The notes under the pieces were generated by a model. It worked only from the letters and a program-made list of their open reading frames with translations. It searched no databases and was not told the DNA's origin. A stretch of 64,000 nt of DNA from JABFXX01 sp964419605 (GTDB lineage Bacteria; Myxococcota_A; Polyangia; Haliangiales; Haliangiaceae): positions 1-64,000 of the forward strand of contig CAYQQM010000019.1 in NCBI GenBank assembly GCA_964419605.1, in the 5' to 3' direction. A program made the position numbers and the translations under genes. Positions 8,258 to 16,448 of the stretch are shown here, one piece after another; position 1 is the first letter of the stretch; every line of letters starts with the position of its first letter.

Positions 8258-8349
8258 ACAGAAACGCGTTGACTAGGAGTCAACGGTTTCTGTTCCGCCT
8301 CGATCAAAAGGGGGCTTTCCCGCCCCCTCTGGACCGGCGAAGCCGGTCC
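8258..8349 (+). other. Three consecutive inverted repeats after traB-like gene
   Basis: Three hairpins follow the TraB stop codon: 8258-8293 (16-bp stem with one bulged base around AGG, arms starting ACAGAAAC and ending GTTTCTGT), 8309-8328 (AGGGGGC/GCCCCCT around TTTCCC) and 8331-8349 (GGACCGGC/GCCGGTCC around GAA). None is followed by a clear T-run. They precede the terminator-like hairpin at 8361. Confidence 0.75.
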
Positions 8350-8360
8350 CATTCACCCCT

Positions 8361-8392
8361 CCGCGCGTCGCGTCGCGCGGCTTCTTGTTTTG
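8361..8392 (+). terminator. Intrinsic terminator-like hairpin with T-rich tail
   Basis: A perfect 7-bp GC stem (CCGCGCG/CGCGCGG, 8361-8380) around TCGCGT is followed by CTTCTTGTTTTG (8381-8392). It has the form of a rho-independent terminator for the TraB-like gene and is the last of four stacked hairpins. From here to 8509 I see nothing else definite. Confidence 0.6.
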
Positions 8393-8509
8393 TAACCTAT
8401 GCGTCACTGTTTAGGCACTTGCGCACCTTTGGAGCGCCCGCAAAGCCAGTAGTGTCGCGGCGACCGAACTTCGGTAGACCGATGCCCCGGCCCCAGCTAC
8501 AGTTCGGCC

Positions 8510-9985
8510 ATGATCAACCGACGGGATGCGATGAAGCGGCTCGGTGGAATGGCCGGAGCCGCAGCAATGGCCAAGTATCTGCCAGGATGCGGCGATGGCG
8601 AGGTTGGTGGCATCACGACCTACGTCTACATGATGCTGGAGAATCGCAGCTACGATCACTACTTTGGTGCGCGCTCGATGCTGGAAGGAAGACCGGGCGA
8701 CGGACTACAGATGTCGTTTCGCAACAACGACCTTGGCGGCAACCCGATCGCACCGTGGGAACCGGCCCTACACCAAATGTGCGACCCCGATCCGCCGCAC
8801 GGCTGGAGAACCCTGCACAGCAGTTGGAATGGCGGAGCGTGTGACGACTTCGTGCGGCAGCATCAGATCGAACATCAGAGCAACACCCTGATCGATCCGA
8901 TGCAGTATCTCACGCGGACACAGTTACCGATCAGCTATGCACTCGCCGACGCATACACCAGCTGTGACCGGTGGTTCTGCTCCGTGATGGGGCCAACTCT
9001 GCCCAACCGGGCGTACTGGCACGCTGCAACATCGTTTGGAATCGGCCCACACGACGATGCCAACACGGAAATCCTGTCCGCGTTTTCGTCGGTGCCCGTG
9101 CCAACCATCTATCACCGACTGCACGACAAGGGCATCCCGTGGGCGTACTACTACGGCTCGATTTCCGTTCTCTCACTCCTCGGTAATCCTGGGCCGTATC
9201 AACTCGACCTCGGACCGGCCGATGGCACCGGAAACATCCGGCAGTTTGGCGACTACCAAGGTGCCGCGGGCCAGTTCTTCAGAGACGCAGCGGCGGGCAC
9301 GCTCCCTCCGGTAACGTACATCGACCCGTACTTCTACCTCAACGATGACCATCCACCGATCCACCCGATTCACGGCCAGATGCTGATCGCAGCCGTGTAC
9401 CGGGCGCTTGCTGCCTCGCCACAGTGGAACAACTGCATGCTCGTGATCACCTACGACGAAAACGGCGGTTTCTTCGACCACGTATCGCCGCCGACCACCG
9501 CGGACGATACGCTCAGCAAGTACGGGGTCGACGGATTCCAGCAGATGGGATTTCGCGTTCCTACCTTGGTCGCGGGACCCTACGTCAAGTCGGGCCACGT
9601 CAGCTCGGTAACGTACGACCATACGTCAGCGCTCAAACACCTGAAAGTTGCGTTTGGGCTGGAGTCGCTCAACGCCCGCATGGATGCCGCCAACGACCTC
9701 ATGGACTGCATCGACCTCGAGGCACTGTCCGCTGGTAAGCCGCGGCGCCCCATCGACCTCCCGACAATCAACATAGACGATTGGCCCATGGATCCGGTTG
9801 CATGTAGCCACGCAGGCGGCTTTCGCGAGCTCGATCCGATCAGCCTTTGGGCGGATGCCAACCAGGGCAAATTCGGCAAGTACTTCGACATCCGCAACGG
9901 CCGTGAGGAATACCTGGGGTCGATTCGCAGATTCCTGCGAGATCAACAGAACACGGCAGCGCCTGTTAAAGCGTATCTGCCTTGA
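8510..9985 (+). CDS. Secreted phosphoesterase (phospholipase C/acid phosphatase family), Tat lipoprotein
   Basis: A 491-residue member of the phosphoesterase family that includes phospholipases C and AcpA-type acid phosphatases, cleaving phosphate esters outside the cytoplasm. The N-terminus has a twin-arginine signal (RRDAMKRLGG, residues 4-13) ending in a lipobox with Cys27 (LPGC), so it is probably a Tat-exported lipoprotein. Catalytic landmarks: MMLENRSYDHYFG near residue 42, YTSCDRWF about 145, VTYIDPYF about 270, ITYDENGGFFDHVSPP about 318 and VPTLVAGPYV about 350. The 3' end overlaps the convergent hydrolase gene by 20 bp. The substrate (lipid or soluble phosphoester) is undecided. Confidence 0.88.
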   Translation: MINRRDAMKRLGGMAGAAAMAKYLPGCGDGEVGGITTYVYMMLENRSYDHYFGARSMLEGRPGDGLQMSFRNNDLGGNPIAPWEPALHQMCDPDPPHGWRTLHSSWNGGACDDFVRQHQIEHQSNTLIDPMQYLTRTQLPISYALADAYTSCDRWFCSVMGPTLPNRAYWHAATSFGIGPHDDANTEILSAFSSVPVPTIYHRLHDKGIPWAYYYGSISVLSLLGNPGPYQLDLGPADGTGNIRQFGDYQGAAGQFFRDAAAGTLPPVTYIDPYFYLNDDHPPIHPIHGQMLIAAVYRALAASPQWNNCMLVITYDENGGFFDHVSPPTTADDTLSKYGVDGFQQMGFRVPTLVAGPYVKSGHVSSVTYDHTSALKHLKVAFGLESLNARMDAANDLMDCIDLEALSAGKPRRPIDLPTINIDDWPMDPVACSHAGGFRELDPISLWADANQGKFGKYFDIRNGREEYLGSIRRFLRDQQNTAAPVKAYLP

Positions 9986-10643
9986 GACACTCGGCTACGC
10001 ATTGAAGCAGGCGCTCTGGCTGTTCGAACAGCGGATCGTGGCCGGCGCCATCGATCCGGGTCGCCGGCGCAGCCAAACCGCTGGCGATCGCAACGTACTT
10101 CGCGTCGTCGGCGCCGACGATCAGCCGAAACCGCTGATCGATTTCGCTGCGGTAGTCTGGCATCTGGGCCGGGCTCAGCACTTCGAGCACCAGTGCCAGC
10201 TGGTCGGGATCGAGCGTCAGGCGCCTCGCTCGCCTCGCCCCACGCCGGTCAGCCGCTACACGCGCCTGGGTAGCAAACAAGGGCTGCGCCTCCCACGCAT
10301 CGACAAACGCCTCGATGCCACGATGACGCAAAAGCGCGGCCCAGCCCGCATCGCTCGCCCCGCGAAGGCTGCGCTCGTGCTCCGCGAGCCCCGGATTGGT
10401 GCTGATCAGAACCGCGCGCGGCACGTAACCGCCTGCGACAAGCGCAATAGCGATCCGCCCGCCCAGAGAATACCCGACTACTGCGTCGCAGGAGCCCATG
10501 GCGCGCGCCACCGCCTCTACATTAGCGGCCCAGGTCCCCAGAACTGGACCGCCGCCATGACCCGGAAGCGCGATGCGAATTCCATCGTCGCCGGGCCACA
10601 CCTCGGGCCCGCCGAGAAATCCGTGAAGATACGCGATGCGCAC
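9966..10643 (-). CDS. Alpha/beta hydrolase, MenH-like
   Basis: A 225-residue alpha/beta hydrolase resembling MenH (2-succinyl-6-hydroxy-2,4-cyclohexadiene-1-carboxylate synthase of menaquinone synthesis). Landmarks: LHGFLG at residues 6-11, the nucleophile Ser59 in GYSLGGR, the STNPGLAEHERSLR stretch typical of MenH, EAQPLF near 140, and a C-terminal GAGHDPLFEQPE with the catalytic histidine. The start is GTG at 10643, preceded by GGGGAG. No other menaquinone gene is in the window, so the specific reaction is an inference; a generic hydrolase is possible. Confidence 0.75.
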   Translation of the reverse strand: MRIAYLHGFLGGPEVWPGDDGIRIALPGHGGGPVLGTWAANVEAVARAMGSCDAVVGYSLGGRIAIALVAGGYVPRAVLISTNPGLAEHERSLRGASDAGWAALLRHRGIEAFVDAWEAQPLFATQARVAADRRGARRARRLTLDPDQLALVLEVLSPAQMPDYRSEIDQRFRLIVGADDAKYVAIASGLAAPATRIDGAGHDPLFEQPERLLQCVAECLKADTL

Positions 10644-10811
10644 GCTCCCCAGTGTACACGTGGGTCACACCCTTGATGCCACGGTTGCGAGATCGGCTGA
10701 CAACGGATACTTCAGGCTAGCGTAGCGGGTGGCAGTCTCGCGGTAAGGTTTGCTGGATCGGGCTGGAAGATCCACGAACCGCGCAACGTAAGACGCGAGG
10801 GGACCAGGAAC

Positions 10812-12107
10812 ATGAAACACCTACGATACACGACTGCCCTGTTCGCCGTAGCCGCTTGCACGACGCCCAATCCCAGCTACTGCCCGAACCGCAACTGCTC
10901 GGACGCAGGGAATGACGTAGACGCGCTCGATCCGACGACGACAATCCAAGTCGCGACCACCGGAAACGATGCTGCGGACGGAATGAGGGCTCCAGTCAAA
11001 ACACTGAAGCGAGGCATCGAGCTGGCAACCGCCAACGGCGCCATAAAAACGATTCACCTCCAGGCCGGGAAATACGGGCCTGCCAATGGCGAGACCTATC
11101 CGTACACCGTACCTACCGGGGTGCGAATTCTAGGCGTTCCGGGCACCGCGGTCGCGGGAACAGGCGCGGAAGTTGGACTCGTCGTGGATACCGGGTCGCT
11201 TGACAGTCTTGATTTTGCCGACTTCGCGACGGCCATCCACGTGACAGGGCCCGCGGAGTTCAAGAATGTCACCGTGTCCACGAGCGCAGTTGGAGTTTTG
11301 ACCGAGGGGGCGGCAAAACTTACGGCGACCGGGCTGTCATTTTCCGCCGCCGCAGGTGCAACGCCAACGGGTCTAAAAGCCGTGGGATCGTCGCAGGTTT
11401 CCGTCAATGCCTTCGTTGCCACAGATACGGTCTCGGTCGTTGAACTCGATCAAGCAACAGTTTCGATTGCGAAAGGCATGATCTCCGGCAGGGGAAACAT
11501 CAGCGCGAAGGGCAAATCACTCGTGCTCAAGGATAGCCAAATCATCGGCGGTAACGGAATCGATCTCGATGGTGGCACTCAATTGGAAGTCGCACTTGAA
11601 AATACGACAATCGCCGACACCTCCGCCGACGCCATCGTCGGCCGCGCGAAAACGTTCCATATGACAGGCGGCGAACTTCGCAACAATGGACGCGGCGGGG
11701 CTGAATTGGTCGGAGGCACGTACACCTTTACGAACGTCCGCATCAAAGGAAATCCCGTGTTCGGCATCTACCTTCAAAATGGCAGTGCGGCGCCGGGAAC
11801 CATTTTCATGCGAGGATGCACGATTGCCGGAAACGGAGGCGACGGCATCTATCTGTTTGCCGGCGCGACGGGCGACCTCGGCACCGCGGTAAATCCGGGA
11901 AACAACACGTTCGAGGGCAACGCGGGTGTAGGCCTGAACATCGCAACGAGCCCCAGCGCAGTGACGGCTGTAGGGAACACATGGCTCCGCAATACCCAGG
12001 GTTCGGACGCGAACGGGAAGTTCCCGTCGCAACTGAAGGCAGGGCCCGTAAATTTCGCTGCCCACAACAACTTCGCGATCGAAGGCAGTTCAACGCTGCA
12101 GCTGTAA
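10812..12107 (+). CDS. Secreted lipoprotein with right-handed beta-helix (DUF1565-like)
   Basis: A 431-residue lipoprotein. The signal peptide ends in a lipobox with the cysteine in FAVAAC (residue 16). After a Cys/Asp-rich linker comes a DUF1565-like start (TGNDAADGMRAPVKTLKRGIE), then repeated short strands of the parallel beta-helix kind through the rest of the protein (examples: ITGGN-type turns, LKDSQIIGGNGIDLDGG, MRGCTIAGNGGDGIYLFAG, NNTFEGNAGVGL). Such folds bind or cleave polysaccharides, but no catalytic residues could be assigned. AGGA precedes the ATG. It stands alone, with a promoter for the next gene downstream. Confidence 0.72.
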   Translation: MKHLRYTTALFAVAACTTPNPSYCPNRNCSDAGNDVDALDPTTTIQVATTGNDAADGMRAPVKTLKRGIELATANGAIKTIHLQAGKYGPANGETYPYTVPTGVRILGVPGTAVAGTGAEVGLVVDTGSLDSLDFADFATAIHVTGPAEFKNVTVSTSAVGVLTEGAAKLTATGLSFSAAAGATPTGLKAVGSSQVSVNAFVATDTVSVVELDQATVSIAKGMISGRGNISAKGKSLVLKDSQIIGGNGIDLDGGTQLEVALENTTIADTSADAIVGRAKTFHMTGGELRNNGRGGAELVGGTYTFTNVRIKGNPVFGIYLQNGSAAPGTIFMRGCTIAGNGGDGIYLFAGATGDLGTAVNPGNNTFEGNAGVGLNIATSPSAVTAVGNTWLRNTQGSDANGKFPSQLKAGPVNFAAHNNFAIEGSSTLQL

Positions 12108-12203
12108 CCGACGGCGAATCCGCACTGCAACATCGCCGCCGTTCTGCGGGCCGTGGTCCAAAACACTCAATAAGACCATGGGGTTATGCGACTCACTTCG
12201 CTG

Positions 12204-12233
12204 TTGTCAATCGCCATGCAATCGCAATATGCT
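12204..12233 (+). promoter_or_regulatory. Predicted sigma70-type promoter
   Basis: TTGTCA (12204-12209) and TATGCT (12228-12233) with an 18-base spacer, 36 bp upstream of the ATG at 12270. A small GGTGC/GCACC hairpin lies between the promoter and the gene. Motif match only. Confidence 0.4.
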
Positions 12234-12269
12234 AGGCGTCCACGGGTGCTTAGCACCGCCGGGTAGTTC

Positions 12270-13346
12270 ATGGCGGAATCCGACGTATTTGATGATCCAA
12301 GGTTCGGCAAGTCGGCCGGGAACCGGTACCTCTGTCAGCTAGGCAATTTGCGTAATCCCGAGTTGTTGAAAGGCGACGCGCTGGGGCGAGGCCTGCTCAA
12401 CGACGAGAACGGCCAGCTGAATCCGTTCAAACTTGAGGAGCTGTTTCATCGATCGCTAATCAGGGCGTTCCAGTCGATCGAGAACTGGGAGGATATGGCG
12501 TACGTCGCCAAAGAAGAGGCGATGGGTGATGCTCTCGAGGCAGCCTGCCGAATCGTGGGAATTCCGCCGATTCGGGTTGAGAGTGCGATGACGTCGGGCA
12601 TTGGCAATCCAGCGGAATATCGTTCAGGCAGTTGGTGCATCTCTTTCGGCCGACCGGCGTTCATGAACCCCCAAGAGCGTCGCGCCGAATACCGCCAGGC
12701 AACCACTCTCATTGCCGGACTGGGCAGCGACGAGGAACGCACCGCACGCAAACAAAATGTCGACCGGTTTTTTTCTGGGACCACGCTTTCACGTGCAGAC
12801 GTCATCTCCGTGGTGTGTCACGAAGCCCAGCATGCGCTACAGGAATTTATTTCGTTCTGCCTGTGGGTTGGCGATGGATTGAGCGGCGACCTTCAACTGC
12901 CCCACCCTGGCGGTAAACTCGTTCCGCCGCAGTACGGCATAACAGTCAACGGTACGACCCATCTCGCTCGACCTGAGGTATGGCGTGTGGCCACGCAACA
13001 TCCCACGCAACATCCGTATGCCCGAGCCATCGCCGAAAGCACGGAGCAAGACCAAGGTTATGAGGCGCTGCTCAACGCTCCAAACGTGGATCCGGCGACA
13101 AAACAACGCCTTAAGGGACAACGCTACAGCCCGCGTACGGCTCAAATGACGCGCGAGAACAACGCGACTTGGCTCCAATATGTCGTGGAACGAGATGTCA
13201 ACGACACTGCATGGTTTCAGCAGATCTCGCAGGAAATGCGGCCGCCACCAGCACAACCGCGTTCGCAGTGGCACCAAAAACAGCCTGCTTATGACGTGCA
13301 GACTTGGGTTCCGTCGGGGTGCTTGGCCAAACCAGTGGCTCGGTAG
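12270..13346 (+). CDS. Orphan protein with HExxH zinc-protease motif
   Basis: A 358-residue soluble protein that I cannot place in a named family. The one strong motif is VVCHEAQHALQEF, an HExxH zincin signature with His184, Glu185 and His188. A candidate third ligand or acidic residue further on is not obvious; AIAESTEQDQGYEALL (about residue 260) is rich in acidic residues. No signal peptide or membrane segment is visible, so it is either cytoplasmic or delivered by a system that needs no signal. It has its own predicted promoter, and its neighbours are unrelated. The DUF4157 protein at 33641 and the RHS tip at 59 kb in this window also carry HExxH motifs. Protease activity is a hypothesis. 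Confidence 0.6.
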   Translation: MAESDVFDDPRFGKSAGNRYLCQLGNLRNPELLKGDALGRGLLNDENGQLNPFKLEELFHRSLIRAFQSIENWEDMAYVAKEEAMGDALEAACRIVGIPPIRVESAMTSGIGNPAEYRSGSWCISFGRPAFMNPQERRAEYRQATTLIAGLGSDEERTARKQNVDRFFSGTTLSRADVISVVCHEAQHALQEFISFCLWVGDGLSGDLQLPHPGGKLVPPQYGITVNGTTHLARPEVWRVATQHPTQHPYARAIAESTEQDQGYEALLNAPNVDPATKQRLKGQRYSPRTAQMTRENNATWLQYVVERDVNDTAWFQQISQEMRPPPAQPRSQWHQKQPAYDVQTWVPSGCLAKPVAR

Positions 13347-13375
13347 TCAGTTCCGCGTCAGTGCTTTGGCCACGA

Positions 13376-13981
13376 TCATAAAGCGATGATGTTCGCCCTC
13401 AGCGCGATCAGCCCCTCCGCCTGAAACCCAATATAGTGGGTCGACAAGTCGCTGAGCCCGCCCGCGGAGCTACGCAAAAAGTAGCCGTACGAAACCGGCA
13501 CAATCACGCCGAGATCGAAGATGCTGGACAGGTGTTTGCCGACACCAACTCGAGCCTCGCCGATAATGCCCCGGTCGGTTACCTGCGACCGATCCAGCGG
13601 CGGCTTCACTTGAGCGCCGGTGCCCATACCGTACCACAGTCCAGCCCCCAACTCGACGTACAGCCCAGACTCGGAGTCGCCAATATCGATCGACCCGCGC
13701 GATCCAACGCCGAATTGCGTCCACGTTCGCAGCCCGTCGCTGCCGGAAAATTGATGGTGCTGCAACCATGCGTTGACAAACAGAACTTTGCCACCGATGA
13801 GCAGGCCGTACGCCGGCCCTTTGGCTTGGCCAAAAAACGAGGCGTCTTTTAGATCGCCGGCGACCCCGCTACCGTACGCGCCGCCACCATGGGCCTCGGC
13901 AAACAACTTCAGTACATCGGCCGAGGCGGATCCGGATGCAACGGCTAAGGCAATAGCAACGAGAACTGGGCGTTGAGTCAT
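13376..13981 (-). CDS. Putative outer-membrane beta-barrel-like exported protein
   Basis: A 201-residue protein from ATG at 13981, chosen because a typical signal peptide follows (MTQRPVLVAIALAVASGSASA); the frame is open further upstream but that part overlaps the permease gene. The mature part is Gly- and aromatic-rich with alternating hydrophobic strands (YGLLIGGKVLFVNAWLQHHQF, GLYVELGAGLWYGMGTG, VGVGKHLSSIFDLGVIVPVSYG) as in small outer-membrane barrels, and ends in a short hydrophobic stretch. No named family was recognised. It lies 44 bp downstream of the AI-2E-type permease and may be cotranscribed. Confidence 0.6.
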   Translation of the reverse strand: MTQRPVLVAIALAVASGSASADVLKLFAEAHGGGAYGSGVAGDLKDASFFGQAKGPAYGLLIGGKVLFVNAWLQHHQFSGSDGLRTWTQFGVGSRGSIDIGDSESGLYVELGAGLWYGMGTGAQVKPPLDRSQVTDRGIIGEARVGVGKHLSSIFDLGVIVPVSYGYFLRSSAGGLSDLSTHYIGFQAEGLIALRANIIAL

Positions 13982-14025
13982 CGAGGCAGTCTGACCCAAG
14001 AACGCATCCGCGGCGACACCTATCG

Positions 14026-15273
14026 CTAGTCCCCGCGACGCTCCGCTGACAATTCTGGTTCGGGCGCGCCCGCTGAGCCCAGTTCGGGCTCCATCGAACT
14101 CTCCGATGTGACATCGGACACATCGGTCGGTCTGTGCGCAATATGAACCCCGGATGGCGTACCCGGCATGATGACGGCCATCGCCGGCGTAACCACGATG
14201 TCGCCGTCGGACTCGCGGCCGAAGAATGCGCTGTGCTCGTAGTATCGAACGCCGTACCGCACCAATACCGCGCACGTCGCAGCGATAGGCACAGCCAGTA
14301 CGACGCCCACAAAGCCGAGTAGCTTGCCGCCCGCGACTACGGCAAAAAGAGCGCCAGATTCCGACAGGCCAACTCGATGCCCGACGATCTTGGGCGTAAG
14401 CACGCCGGCTTCGAGCACGTGGAGAACCGCGATCACCGCAGCGACCAGTGCAACCGTCTGAAAATTTGCCCCGTCAGCGACCGTCACAATGATTGCAATC
14501 GCTGCACCCACGATGGCGCCGACGAAGGGGATCAACGTCAACGCGCCGACCAGAAGACCGATCGGCAGCGACAACGGCATTCCAACCAGCGTAAAACCCA
14601 ACGCGTAGAAGAAGGCGAGCAACGTCGTCACGATCGCTTGGCCTCGGACCCAGCCCGCCACAACGTCGTCGATCTCGTGAAGCACTTCGCGGGCAGCCCG
14701 CCGCCGGCGCGGCGGAATCATGTGATCGACGCGGCGCGTGAGATTTGGCCAATCGACGAGAAAGTAGAATGCAAAGACCGGAACGAGCAGCAACTCGGCC
14801 ATGACTCCGAGTAGTTGGAAGATTCCGCCGAGCGCGGCTGCGGCCAAATCGCGCAGTGGTCCGGCGCGATCTGGCAGCGTATCGACCGAAATGTAGTCCT
14901 TCCAGTGAGACGGAATTTCGGTACGAAAGTGGTCGCGAAGCCAGCCATTGAGATTTTCGATCATGCGAGGCACGTCGCTAATAAACTGCGTCAGCTGGCT
15001 TGCGATGCGCGGCACCGCAAACGCTATCGCGGCAACTACTGCCGCAACAAAGCCAATGAGCAGAATCGCGGCCCCCAACGTGCGCGACACGCCAGTGATC
15101 CGCGTGAGGCGATCGAGCCCGGGGTTTAGGAGGTACGCGATGCCGAGAGCCGCAAGGATCGGCGCCAAAACCGCCGCTATGTAACTAAGGGTGATCCACG
15201 CGAGAACCACGAACAACGCGATCAACAACACGCGCAACATCGCGATCACCTGCGCGGTAGGACTCACAGACAC
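14026..15273 (-). CDS. AI-2E family transporter (PerM-like permease)
   Basis: A 415-residue integral membrane protein of the AI-2E/PerM family. There are about seven or eight hydrophobic segments, starting MLRVLLIALFVVLAWITLSYI and then GAAILLIGFVAAVVAAIAFAVP. The family's central part is visible: FYFLVDWPNLTRRVDHMIPP, then EIDDVVAGWVRGQ, LPIGLLVGALTLIPFVGAIVG, and the late GHRVGLSESGALFAVVAGGKLLGFVGVVLAVP. The C-terminal 60 residues are a soluble acidic tail. Substrates in this family range from AI-2 to Na+/H+; the sequence does not decide. Confidence 0.88.
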   Translation of the reverse strand: MSVSPTAQVIAMLRVLLIALFVVLAWITLSYIAAVLAPILAALGIAYLLNPGLDRLTRITGVSRTLGAAILLIGFVAAVVAAIAFAVPRIASQLTQFISDVPRMIENLNGWLRDHFRTEIPSHWKDYISVDTLPDRAGPLRDLAAAALGGIFQLLGVMAELLLVPVFAFYFLVDWPNLTRRVDHMIPPRRRRAAREVLHEIDDVVAGWVRGQAIVTTLLAFFYALGFTLVGMPLSLPIGLLVGALTLIPFVGAIVGAAIAIIVTVADGANFQTVALVAAVIAVLHVLEAGVLTPKIVGHRVGLSESGALFAVVAGGKLLGFVGVVLAVPIAATCAVLVRYGVRYYEHSAFFGRESDGDIVVTPAMAVIMPGTPSGVHIAHRPTDVSDVTSESSMEPELGSAGAPEPELSAERRGD

Positions 15274-15316
15274 TGCAAACAGATAACACGAATCGTTTGC
15301 GACCGGAGTTAGGACC

Positions 15317-16393
15317 TTACACCCGGGATGACGCGTTCATAGATCCTCGGCGAGGGCTCGCGAGACCGATTATGCCGGCCACGAGTTTTTCCAGGATCAC
15401 GCGCTCCGCCAGCTCGCGACCCAGCGTTTTGAGCTGGGGCCCGGTGAACGCATGGTTCCTGCTGTCGAGGGTGATGTCGCCCTTCAGCGCGCGGTCGGCG
15501 ATCGAAAGCTCTTCGGTCATCCGAGCGAGTCCTGGCGTGGAAAAATTTCCAGCTTGCGCAATCAACTTATCGACGACAAACGGCGGCACGCCGATCGTGC
15601 TCGCCCATGTTCCGCGAGGAGCGCCTTGGCTGCGCAAAACATGGACCAAGGTTAGCTGACGAATGTAGCGGGCTAGCATAACCACCACACCTACCGCTGA
15701 CTCGCGGCGATCACAAAGCGAGGCCACCGCCGCAAGGGCCCGAACCCGATCAGCGGCACCGATCGCGTCGGTCAGCTCAAACACCGACCGCTCGCGCGTA
15801 TCGGCAATCAGCTCATCGACATCGTCGGGTACAACCGCACGGACCACGCCTTGACCGGCAACAAACAAGCCGAGTTGCTCTACGGCCATCGCAAGCCGCG
15901 ACAGATCCTTGCCCACCGCATCTACAAGCCGCGCAACTGCAGCGCTGGATATTTCGATTCCGCGCTGCGCAGCTTCGTGTTGCACCCACGGAATTGCCGA
16001 ACGAGGCGCCTCGAGTACGTGCAGCCAACCGTTCTTGCTCGCGGTGGCGAAGATCTTTAGCCGCTTGTCAAGCTTCGCGGTAAGCGCAACGACTACCGTG
16101 CTCGGATTGGGTCTGGCGAAGTACGAAAGCAAAGCCTCGGAGTCATCGGTCGGCAACAAACTGAGATCGCGAACGAGCACCATGCGATGCGTGGCGAGCA
16201 TCGGAAATGTTTGCGCAAGCGCCGCGATCCTCGCTCCGCTTGGCTTGCCTTCCACGATATCGTAGTTGAAGCCGCGCGCCGCGGGCGGCACCGCGGCGTC
16301 GCGAATGGCTGCGACCGCGCGCTCGATCAGGATGGGATGCTCCGAATAAAGCACGTACACCGGAGCGAGGCCGTTTTTTAACAGCTCGTGCAC
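15317..16393 (-). CDS. holA: DNA polymerase III subunit delta
   Basis: A 358-residue delta subunit of the clamp loader, which opens the sliding clamp. The order of parts fits HolA: N-terminal ATPase-like domain (PVYVLYSEHPILIERAVAAIRD, then a strand near MVLVRDLSLL), a middle helical domain (DLSRLAMAVEQLGLF, then DELIADTRERSVFELTDAI) and the C-terminal collar domain (LLARYIRQL-type stretch, FVVDKLIAQA, LSIADRALKGD). The start is GTG at 16393. The gene is divergent from the amidohydrolase with 55 bp between starts. The sequence GISSAAVARLVDAVGKDL is typical of HolA. Confidence 0.9.
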   Translation of the reverse strand: MHELLKNGLAPVYVLYSEHPILIERAVAAIRDAAVPPAARGFNYDIVEGKPSGARIAALAQTFPMLATHRMVLVRDLSLLPTDDSEALLSYFARPNPSTVVVALTAKLDKRLKIFATASKNGWLHVLEAPRSAIPWVQHEAAQRGIEISSAAVARLVDAVGKDLSRLAMAVEQLGLFVAGQGVVRAVVPDDVDELIADTRERSVFELTDAIGAADRVRALAAVASLCDRRESAVGVVVMLARYIRQLTLVHVLRSQGAPRGTWASTIGVPPFVVDKLIAQAGNFSTPGLARMTEELSIADRALKGDITLDSRNHAFTGPQLKTLGRELAERVILEKLVAGIIGLASPRRGSMNASSRV

Positions 16394-16448
16394 AACGTCA
16401 GGACGGTAGCATGTGGTGGGTGCAACCTGGCTGTGATAAGGTGACCGG

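Noticed and set aside
14377..14814. Plus-strand frame rich in Arg/Asp/Gln
   Set aside because: Antisense of the AI-2E permease; composition typical of a shadow frame.
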